From contig WBMZ01003049.1 in assembly GCA_013400975.1 (NCBI GenBank), positions 35,881-99,880 on the forward strand: a stretch of 64,000 bases of DNA, written 5' to 3'. The notes under the pieces are model-generated. The model searched no databases. It saw nothing but the letters and a program-made list of their open reading frames with translations, and was not told where the DNA came from. Shown here in pieces: positions 50,001 through 62,000 of the stretch (position 1 is its first letter; every line of letters begins with the position of its first letter). A program made the translations under genes and the position numbers. The stretch comes from Atrichornis clamosus. Taxonomy: Eukaryota; Chordata; Aves; Passeriformes; Menuridae.

Positions 50001-53000
50001 CCATACAGGAGATGAATGCTTTATTTGTGAGCAGGACAGAGTTACATAGTCAGACACCCGCCTGAGTAAGATGACCTGAAAGAGAAATGTATTGCTCAAA
50101 GCCTTGCTATCTGAAATGAACATTTCTCACTCAGAGCACACCTGAGTGTCATGACAATTATCTATCAAGGTTAGGGCACTGTCATTGTCTACCAAATCGA
50201 ACTCATTATTCAGGGAAACTCATTCTGGTGTGAAGCACACAAGCTATCAGCTCAGAGGCACTCTATCTGCAAAGATAGCAGACTCTGAAATAAGCAGACA
50301 CCTCTTGGTGTTGAGAAAGACCCAAGACATTAAAAGGTATGCAAAAATAATGCTAATTAGGGGACCTAAGAAAGATTCCAGCAGATGCAGAAAGAAAAGC
50401 TACACGAGGTTTTCATTACAGAAACACATAGGTGTAAGTATTCTCCATACACCAACCCTCTATTCTCATGGTTATTTCAAAGCAAAGCTTGGTAGAGGCA
50501 GAGCATGAGAAGGAAGACTTTTCTCAGATTACTCTGCAGGACAGGTGATCTGAAATTTCTACTGCACTTGGAGGCTTTAGATATCCCTGCAATACTGTTA
50601 GTACTTGTGCTGCACCTTTTGAAAGCAGGAGAAGGCAAGCCCACATACAGCATCTTTGATCCTGAGGCAGCTTATTGCTTAATTCAGTCTCAAGTCTTTA
50701 TGCAGAAGTACTGAAAATAGTGCTAATACAATTAGGTATTTCTGCCAAAAGGATGACTGATTTCCTAGTTATTCTGATAATTTTACAAGGTAGGATAACT
50801 TTTGCTTGACAGAATTTGATACTAACCACAAAATATTCTGTCTTTAGAAGATTTAACTTTCAATCCTAAAAGAATAATTCCATTTTCTCCAGTACCTAAG
50901 CAGTTGTAACTGAATACAGAATTGGAGAACAAAGAACTTTTTCTAGCTGCATTAAAGACAGATAGATAACAGAAGTACATCTTTGTTATTTTAACAAACA
51001 GTTGCTATTTATCCCCTTTGACTTATATATTCATTTAGTATTTCATAAATCAATTATTTGAAAGTACTGCACTTTGGCTTAAAACTATGAAGTGGGGCTA
51101 CAGTACTCGTATCTTTAAAGAATGTTAAGAAATGTGACAACTTTCAGAAAAAGTAACTGCAGTTTAATCCAGGCTGGGAGGCTGTGTGCTTGTGTTTGGC
51201 TGTTTTTTGCAAAATGGAACAAGAAGTTTCAGCCCCAGTCCCCAGGTGCCCACATTCCCCAAATTCCTCTTTACCTGGCACTAGTAAACTCTCTTCTTGA
51301 CCTGGCACTAGTAAACTCTCTTCTTGAGCATTCACGCTTACATCATATCACACAATCGGAGAAAATGCACCCAACTGCATGAGTGGAAAGGGAGCAAAAT
51401 GAGTTGTCATGTTAAGCACAACTAATCACTGACAGCCGAGATCCATGTCTCTAGCATTCCATTCGCTGCAGATTCGTACAACTACCTGAAGAAGGATGTG
51501 AAAGCTGAATGAACAAGCAGATACATGAATGCTCTATTAAGGGTTATATTCTACTGTTACTCTTCTACTCTGGCTCTTTTGTTTTGCCACGTTAGTTTTA
51601 CAGAAGCTTTTGCAGAATCAACGTATTATAGATACTTACGTTTGATGCTGGTCAACCTACTTTTGGGCACTGAACAGTCTACAGCTGCTGAAAAAGAAAA
51701 CACCACAAGTAAATGATTCAGCACAGAGTACTCTAAAATTAAGGTAGAATCTTTGGTAACACTTAAGGAAAAGGTTTTCATACAAAGCTTCCAACCTCAA
51801 TAACACAAAGGTATTACTGAGTAGCAGCCAAATCTCCTAGCTGACATCAGTTTGGGTAAGAAACAGGAAGAATAGTACACTTCCTACAATCCAGTTCATT
51901 CCTTCTTGATATGAGCCTATTCTGACAGATAGAGCTAAATCCAGGAGAAAGGAGAAAGTTCATTCATATATGCACATTTTTACCTTTGGCTGAAAGGATT
52001 CTGTTATAATGAAACACCATGTGATCTCTGATCAAGTATTGGCTAGTTAGACTTCGACAGGAATCAATGCAGAAAGCTGTAAGATTAAAATACATTTGAA
52101 CATTACAAAGGTAAGCAAAAGAATACCAAAATTTTAAACAGTTATTAACTGCAATTCAAAGTCACAAACTCTAAAACACTGCTTAACTTCTTTGCTCAAC
52201 AGCAGTAACTTTTTTTACCAACTGCTATCACATGCAATCATCCAGCCTCCTTTTTCCTTTCTTCAATGAGCCACTAACTCAATAAATAGCTACAAAAGTG
52301 GCTGAAATTGGACTATGAAAATGTTAACATGGAAACTTCCTGTTTCTTCACTCTATGCTCTTTTGGAAAATAAAAGTATCTGAGGTGTCAGTATGGCACA
52401 GAAACATATACTAGCCCGTGTAAACTACTGACTCTAAAGGAGTACGTTTAACCTCAAGGGTTCTTTAATGCAATAAACACATATATATTACAGCTAATAT
52501 ATATGCGACATCTTTATATATTTGGTTATCTTGCTACCTATTTGTAGTCAGCAGTACAACAGTCAAGGCAAAACTTACTCCTTGAAAGTATTTTCAGTAA
52601 TGCATACTAAATATAAGTACCATTAAATTTCAACAAATAAGCTCAATGCAAAAGTTTTAATAAAAACATTTTAATCATAAAATCAGTGAATTCACATAAA
52701 AGGAACCATGTGGACCTTCTGATGAAACTACATGTTACTTACCATTACTCTTAGTACTTAAGTGTCCTTTAAACGGACTTGCTGGACCACATCTGGGAAC
52801 AACAACTGCTGAGTATTCAGTTGCTTTAACAAAACATCAAACAAAAATCAAAAGTTAGAAAAAAACCCCCACACATATTTTTACAGACAAAATAAAGTTA
52901 AAGTCTTTCTCCAAAGATTTCATGAATGGTTCTAATGGATCTTTTTCATTGAGGGAAAAAAGTCTTATTTAATCGTTCAATTATTACTGAACTACAAGTG

Positions 53001-56000
53001 TAGTTAAGTAACTTAATCTAAATACCAATATACAATGATAGTGCTTTCACTGGTTCAGGAGCTAAACAGCAGAACAGAGCATGAGATCACTTCAGTCTGA
53101 ACTTTACACTGTTCATTAACCAGCACAGAGATATTACTCTGATTTTGTTTCTATGATAACCTCTAATTTGTTTTAAAGTTCTGTTGATGGCACTTTGATA
53201 GACTGGGAACTTCCTAGACAAGTGCAGATACTGACAAAACTTAAACAACCAATTGTTCTGAAAAATGAAAGAATGTGGATTAAAAGCTCTGCATCTTCTC
53301 CTTTAAAACAGTGATGTCAGGCTCCCAACCACTGTACGTCATGCAACCTAAGATGTAAAAATTGGCACATGAATTAACTAAGAATCTGCAACACTTAGAA
53401 CAAATTTTAACAGGAGATATATTAGGATTACAAATACTACTGTATACAGAGCTTTAAGGCTTCCAAGATATGTAAAATGTATTTTTTAGAAATTTTTTTA
53501 ACAGAGTAAATATACCAACCACACTTACTTAACATTAATTCTAAAACTGTACAGACAATTTCTACAGATGTATTACTATTAATTATCAAGGTTCACATGA
53601 TCTTCCCATTTCCATCCTACTTCTCAGCTGTCAAGTTCAAGAGTCTGCAACCATCATGCAAGTGAAGTGGGTAACTCCACTGCTCCACAGTTCCTGTTAA
53701 CCTCCAGCTTTCAACTCTCCATCACTTGAAGAAGTACACTGGATCTACCCAGTATGAGTGGGAATCACTTCCCAGTGGCCTTAGCTGGAGTGACAAAGGC
53801 AGACACCATTACCAACTGACGGGGGGTGCAGGAAGCCATGCTGAAAGCCACGTCACACGTGTTTAAAATTCTTAATGCCACATCTCACAGCTTCCCTCCT
53901 CCTGCACGCCCAGCACCTGGCTTTCCAGGGTTTGTTTTTCATTTCCCACTGTTATATAATGACTGTTAGAGCACTATTGCAATTCCATCTATAACTACTC
54001 TATTATAGAACTCTGTTTTTAAATTCAACAGCATGTTGCACAAGATGGTTAACATGGTGTCTAAATATTAATTAGAAGAGACTGCAGCAAAACAAATCAA
54101 TCGTTAAACAATGTTTTAATATAATTTCTCCAAAGGCCTTATAAAAAAGTCACACTGTACTAAATTTTGAATGACTAGCACTAGTACAGGAAGCTATTAA
54201 AAGCAGCTTAAGAAAAAAAGAAAATGAAAATCATTACCCTGTTGCAAAATGATACTAAATCTAGATCAATGGATTCAATCTCCTCTCTTACAAAGCACAA
54301 CAAATACCAGGGCAATCTTGAATTACTTCCATACTTTGAAAAGCCAGCCTTTATACAGTACAGGCTCCTGTGGCTTTACAGTATTAGAGGTGGTTGCAAT
54401 AACAATGCTCCCACTCCTTTTGCTGTGAAGTTGCCAGACCAGCAGTTGAAAAGGGACAAGGAACAAAAACAAGAAAACGCTACTGCAGATTTATTTAACA
54501 CTATCCTGCAACTGTTTTAACTTTATACTGTTATCTTTAAAGCCAAAGGACAACATTCCTGCTCATCTGTATCAATTTCAATTCTCCTCATGGCACAATT
54601 CTTCCTAATCTCTATTTGTGATTTAAACATACATAGGCACAAACAATGATAAATTATTTTAAAAATATGAAAATTCCAAACATACACCAAGAATTTATTA
54701 GATTTGTTAGATTTAGAATGATGTTTCCACAATGACACAAACCTTTGCCAATAAAGGCTTTCTTTCCTGTTTAAGCATTGTATTTCTCTACCAAACACTA
54801 CTGCATACAGCTGGTATTCACAGACTAGCTGGATCCACCCTGAAATCCATGCCTTCCTGAAGTTACAATATTCACGTACTGAAAAAATGCAAGTCTTTGG
54901 GAGGACCTGAATGTTAGATTACAAATTTCAGTTGATATAGTTTTCTTCTAATAATAAAAACCCCCATGCATATACCAGGAATCCAGATTATAGCAGACAT
55001 CTGAGAATCAGAAGTGTTTCATTCACAGTTGCTCAAATGACCTAAATATTACAGTTTTCTGTGGTTCAGGGCTGGGCTATAATTCCAGAGGGAGGCACCT
55101 GTGGTATTGTTAGGTAAATGTTTACAATACCACCTCTAACTTACCCTTTTGTGACAGAATCATAGAAAGGTAAGCATGATCATCTTAAAAAACCAGAGAT
55201 ACTGTTCTAACTACAGCTGATTCTCTTCAGGTAAGCTAAATGACTTTGTCCTGAGTTAAACATGATCAGGGACACTCAGAAACCTGCTTCTTTAACTGTC
55301 TTCAGCTGAAGACACAACTGCTCAGCACTGTAGAAAGACCAGACTGTAAATTTCACTTGCTTTGCATGCCCAGTAGATGGCACAGGAGAAATTCCACCGA
55401 AAAAACTACTGTCTGCTGGTTTTGTCCTTTACAATTAATTTGTATCAGGCTTGTGGGTAAGGGGAGGGGAGGAAAAAAAAAAGTCAGCTTCAATATTTCA
55501 TAGGTAAGAAAAACTGTGAGAAAGGGTCAGGAGGGAGAACTTAAAAATATTTCTTTGTCCTCTATTTTGACTATGGACACGCAGACAGCATGGAAATCAC
55601 TCCCAATCTACACAGAAATCCCCAATTCGCAGCAGTCCCAAAGGCACTGCAAACAAAACACCATTTGTCAAGATGTCATGGCCTTTGTTCATGCATTTAT
55701 GTTCCCTGCAGTTTCTCCTGCATGCTCTAACTTCTGTGCCACCAAGGAAAATTTTCAGTCCAACTAGACGGATTTGCAACCCTGCTCCTGGCTAAATGCA
55801 GGATATCACATACATATATGTTGTAACAGGATAGACTGCTCAGATTTTAGGATGCCTTTGAAATGCCAGGGTTGCAGCCCCACTAGCACCTGGACTCGTT
55901 GAAAACTTTCATGTCATTAACAATTAACATTTTCGTGTTGTTTAGAGTATTTTCTTGCTGGGTAAAAGTTTATGCTGAACAAATTTTTTTTTTTTTTTAA

Positions 56001-59000
56001 TATCTGGTTGGATTCTAAGTGAACTCTGTCGTGGCAAACTACATTTTCTTATAGCTTCAATTAAACAGAAGTCTTGTGATGAAGAGATAAAAACAGAACT
56101 TGTGATGACGGCTTTTCCTATGGTCCTCCCATGGCACACTATGGTGCTTGCTCCTATACTCTCTGAATCTGAATCTCAGGCTAAATAATGTGACTCAGAT
56201 GTTTCTGTCACCTGTTCATGAGGCTCTGTGAACCAGCTGTTTTCACAAAACATGTAGAAAATTTGCCACAGAAATAGGGTCAATTTGGCTAAAATAATGC
56301 TTAGCACTATTGACACAGAGGAGGCAACAAATAATAAGCAATTACAGGTTGTGTCACATACATTTTCCTTCAAATGCACCTTTTCTGCACTGAAGTCAAC
56401 TCCAAATATCTTCAGTTTGAAACCCAAAACTGCTGTTCATAACGTCAAACATTTAAAATGAAGAAGGATGTTGCTTATGTCATTGAAGACACTAGAAAAT
56501 TTGGCATGTGGAGGATACTTCTACCTTCCTGAAGTAAGGTAGAAAGTGTTAATGGCCAAATGTTTCACAATTTTAATTCCAGGTTGTCTTCTGACTTGAA
56601 TGGGTATTTGTTGAGATTCAGGCTGTGTTTTCAAAGTTATTTGCACAACACCAGAAACAACTGAAGGCTTAGAAACGTGAAGAGAATTTTAAAGGAGAAG
56701 GTGAGATTTTCAGTAATATACAGTTAATCTGATATAAACCAAACAAAGGGAGGATAACTACTAAATTATCTTTGATATATGATACATGTAACTATCTGAT
56801 CTAAACATAAATTTCCTTATAGATATAAGTGGACTGTCCACACTGAATACAAAATCAGGATTCTCACACTGAGTGTTCTCCTGAAGTACAGAGAGGAAAC
56901 AAATTAAACACTTCTAAAAATTTGTTTTATCTTTTAGTTCCTTGTGTTAATTCCTTTTACTCTTCCAACAAAGAAGAGAAAAAAAACCCTTTCTCTACAA
57001 TTTCTTCCAGCTGCTATCCAATGAAAGTAATAATTATATTATTCCAATGAGATTTTAAAGGTATTTTGTTTAAATTATATTTAATTTAAAATGCATCCTA
57101 GCTTAATTTCTGATTTTACAGTCTTAAAAATTATAGAAATTGGTGGTTTCTATTTGTTATTTTGTTTACTGGTTGTTAGTGGATATGCAGAATTTATGGA
57201 AATGATTTTTCTACAAAGCCGTTTAAGATTTGGAACATGACTATATACTGGAAAGAAGCCCAGTCTTTCATTACCATGTTCTCCCAGAAAAGATTTTAAA
57301 CACAAGTATTAGACTTACTATTTTTATAACAAGTGTGTACTTCACTCATAGCAAATAAAAAATACTGAAAAAAAAAATCTATCAGGTTAACCTTACCGAC
57401 CAAGACTTGCTACTTAAAAGATAATCCATAAAAAGCACAGAGACCTTAGGTGGGATATTGGATATAGGCATCTAAATCTAGCACTACAAGACATAAAACC
57501 TTCACTTAACTGTACAGAGATGTGTGAACTCTGTAATTTCCAAAGAGCAGCAGCCAGACCTTAGCTTAGGTTCAAATAACCCTCAGTCCCAGGTGGATTT
57601 AGACCTCAGGTCTTCCCAGCTGTTCCAGAGGAATATGCTTATCACTCTGTCAAGATATTAACCCTTTTGTGCACTGGTTTTTTTGTGGCTCCAGGACTCT
57701 TGCATTCCTTGCTGTACAGTGGCCTCCTCTCAGACGGCAATGTAAAAAGCACCTCTGTCTCTAACAGACTAGAACTGCATCACTTGTGTGAGATTTGGGT
57801 GTTTGATCCCTCAGCCTGATGAGGACCCAAGCTGACAAATGCTTTGAAAACACTCTAGTCACTACAGTAATTTATAAAGTTTTGGTATTCTTGATTCTTC
57901 CACTGCCAGCTCTTTTTCTTCTTCTTTTCTTCCCTAATATCGCAATGCCCTAAACCAGAAATAGTTAAGATACCTTTGTCCATGTGGATAACTAGAAAAC
58001 AACATGCAGAAGGTTTGTGCTGTGAATTTCACACAAGTTAAGAATGTTCTATCACTACCACCTTTATTCTACCATCCAGTTTAATAATCTTTTCAGAGGG
58101 CTTCCTGCTGTAAATTTACTTTTCTAACTCTACACAACTAACAGTACACCACAGTACTAATGCTGTACACATGCTGAGGAAGGAACAAAAGTGGTTTAAA
58201 TAATCTCTGTGAAATCCCAAATGATTTCGAGCAGTGCTGGAAACTCCTTTAAGCATCTAATCTAACATGTCTGATAAAGTCATACTTAAAGGAATTAAAT
58301 TACAACCTGAAATACATGTTCCTCTCCTTTTGGTACTATGAAAATTTTTAAACCAAAGTATCCATTAACTCTTTATGCTGAGAAATTGTTGTATATACAA
58401 ATACAACACAGAAATACACAGAGAAAAGACTGATATTTCAAAGTACATTAAAAGATTAACCTGGTTACGAAAATCTACACTGGATTCAAATTTATTTAAA
58501 CAAGGCACTAATTTTTCTATTTTTAACTGTTTTTCCTTTATATTAGGATGATATACTTTAAAAAAAAGCATACTCTGTTAGTAGTACAACTCATGAGGCC
58601 TGCTCTGCTCCCCATGCACCTTACACCTTTGTACCATGGCCCCTAAACTCCTTTCAGTGGCCCCAGTTTGCTGCCTTTTCCTTACCTGTGGTCGTTCCTC
58701 CCCTCAAACACCCCCTACTTGCTCAGCTGTGGCTGACAAGGTGCTGTAGGTGCTACAACTGGTCATCTAGTTTAAGCTTCTCTGCTTATCCTTGGCTGAC
58801 TAGTTCTTACTCTCTACTTACGTGTCTGGCAATGAACACAGAATAGAATTACTTTCTCTTAAAAATGTGTATTAATTGGTTGGGTTTTCTCCTACCCAGC
58901 CACTGGGTAGTACTAATACTCCTAGTTCTTACTCACAGATGGGTCAAGCTGGCAAATAGATCGAGAACTGGATAGAGGAAAAGGCCACCAGAGAACAGTG

Positions 59001-62000
59001 ACACACCCACAGACTTCTTCTGTAGAACAGGTTAAAACATAGCCAAGTCTCCATTACTTTTCTGCAGCACCCAGGCAACCACGAGAGACCTTCAAACACG
59101 GCTTTAGATTTAGCCACTCACTGAATGCAGATAGTATTCCATTTTATTTGAAAGTTACAGTGAGGCAAAATGAGCACTTCGTTATCACACCTGTATTTTC
59201 TTTCCTGTTCATGGAAGCAAACCAGAAGCTTCTTGGACTCTCTTCTGGTTTCAGTGATAACAAAACTCCTATCAATTCAGAGAGTATAAAGTTTTACACG
59301 TGACGTCAGCTTTAACAGAACCACATTCAAGATTCATTAATAAATTGCAGAATCCACCATAAGAAAAAATAGTCATTATTATCTAAATTTTCTGAAGCAA
59401 AACTCAATGAATAGATCCCCAAGAAATCACAGCACCCCAATTCTGACATAAAGTCCCAAATATTCAATTTAAATTTTGCATGGGATCATTTGAGTCAGAG
59501 GCAAAATATGATGAAAATGATACATCCCCTGACATGCACTATACATAACCTTCTAAGCCATTAATTAGATGGGTGCTATTTATACACTTACTATGCTGGA
59601 TTACACAAAAGCTCTTCTTTACACCTACTCTGAATGCCTAAGAGTTAGGTCTCTCAGTACTTCAGAATTAATAATCTTACAGTATTCTGTATTAATTAAA
59701 ACCGTGTAACCGAAATTGTATTTCAGTTTCAAGTGTCAAACCCTTCTCTAGAAAATTTAAGAAATCTAATGAAATAGTAAAGTAGCCTTCATACATGCTA
59801 AATGAGTCATATTTGATGAAATAATTCTTGAAAAATATTTGTTAAAATTCTTCTAGCTAGAGGCTTCACATGACCAGTAAGGGAAGTTTTGGTTACTCTA
59901 TTCATACTCCAAAAGCAGAAACAAACAACTGTGTGTGTCAGTAGCACATTTAGTGATACAAACTGTAGGCAGAAGCAAATGAACTTATGTCGGTTTTCTA
60001 CAACCACCTGAAAGCAGGCTGTAGAGAGGTGGGTGTCAGGCTCTTCTCCCAGATAACAAGTGACAGGATGAGAGGAAATGGCCTCAAGTTTTGCCAGGGG
60101 AGGTTTAGATTACATATTTGGAATTTGTTTTCATGGAAAGGGTTGCAAAGCACTGGAACTGAATGTCTGGGGAAGCTGTGGAGTCACCATCCCTGGAAGC
60201 AAAAGACATGTGGATATGGCAGCAGAGGACATCATCCTTTAATGGTGAACATGGTAGTGGTATGAGGTTAATGATTGGACTTGATGAACTTCAAGGTATT
60301 TTCTGGCCTTAACAGTTTTGTGGTCACTGGCTTGGGCAGCACCTCTGGAATTAGCACTGGTGGCACCAGCAGTTTCTGATTTTCTAGGAGGGTGTCTGAG
60401 GAATGGTGTTTCAAAAGTGACTGTATGCTGCTAAGTGGTATGTGAACAACTATCAAAACTCATATCACAGTTTAGACAGTTCTGTCTTAAAGGGTTACTA
60501 ACCTGAGCTCCCTGGATAGTTGTGCCTGCACAAAACACACATGGTAATCCAGGAGCACTCGCTACCATGTGCTGTAACAACTCCCCTATGGGAATGGTGC
60601 TATTATTCAAATGTGGTAGAACACTGGCACAAAAGCACATCCTACACAACAAATGTTTGTGCTGACTTCTACTGCTACATGAAACTCAACATTATGTCAT
60701 CCCATGAACATGCAGTTTGAAGGTGTTTCAGTATCTACTCTCACACTGACCAACAGATAAAACACGTCTATACCTAAATGTATAGACACACTGCATGTAG
60801 ATTCTTCTACATGTATGGAAAAAAATCTCTTCTGCTAGTATAATCTGCACCTACAAGGACACTCCCTCTGTGTTATTCACTTCTACCCTCTCCTAATTCT
60901 ACCTGGAAATATATTAGCAATGCACAGCCAGTCTCACCCAGAATGGAGAGCAGAGAAACCTTGACCCACTGTGCTTCAGAGAAAGTTGCAGGGTATAATC
61001 TGGAGCAAAGAAGCTAGCAGGGTTAATGGTTTGAACATTGTTTACTTCAACAGGTATTTCGCTTGAAGCATGCAAGAAATCTTCAATAAAATGGGACCAA
61101 TTAGGCACGTAAGTCCATATACAAAGTCAAGTTATTTGCTGAATGGAGACAGGATTAAGCAAATCAAGTGACTAAAACTCACTTAATAGACTATTTGACT
61201 AATGGTTAAATTAAGGACAGGTTTTAAGTGATTTACTGAGCCAAGGTTTCAACTTGGCAAAAAGTTAAGAACAGTGATTAACATTTCCCAATTTCAGTTA
61301 AAATGATTATTTTTCAAATAAAACTTTTAAATGCCCTTCCTTCTTTGAAGATAACTAGATTACTCTTCATCTTTCCTGTTGGTCAAAGAAAACTTCAGCT
61401 TCTGAAAAAGCGAACTGGTACTACCAAACTAATGCTTGAGTTTAGTAAGCTGTTTGTTCAAGTGGCAAATGAAGGAATACAAAGAAAAAAACAGTAGTTC
61501 ACAAGTCTCTGTGTTACCTCTCTTTCAGCTCCAGTCAGATTAATGCAAGGATTTCCTACAATGCAGGAAAAATCTAACATCATGTTGTCTGTAAACACGT
61601 GAAGCACTTTGTTTTAAAATCATGGAAGCCTGTGCAAACTGTCTAAACCTAACAGCAGCCTCCATGCAGAAGCAATGATGACTTCCCCACTGCTGTAAGA
61701 CCGAAGTGGCACAAATGTGTGTCACCGATTAAGTGTATGATCTCATTGCTGTTCGTGTTCCCACTGGCCTTAGGAATTAGACAGCCCAACGCAGAAGACT
61801 GGATTTAAACAACAAAGCTGGTTTAAAATTACAGTACTCAGATTATTTGAGGTCAGACTATAAATCTGTGAGTATATTAACTGGCTCCTTAAATTACTAC
61901 AGAAAATAACTTTTAAGGTTTATACCTGGAATTAGGGAACAACATAACAGATTAATTCTTCAATATTTCTAGGGGGGTAAAAAAATCTCAGCCTTATTTG

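Larger units (their letters stand above)
40760..51639 (-). other. SPATA7: SPATA7 intron 4
   Basis: About 10.9 kb. It contains a CR1 fragment (41500-41988), an LTR-like remnant (about 45695-46060), a CR1 tail (49049-49193), short tandem repeats (47518-47551 and 51273-51326) and one exon-like open block (45320-45416). The remainder is AT-rich with nothing recognised. Confidence 0.7.
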
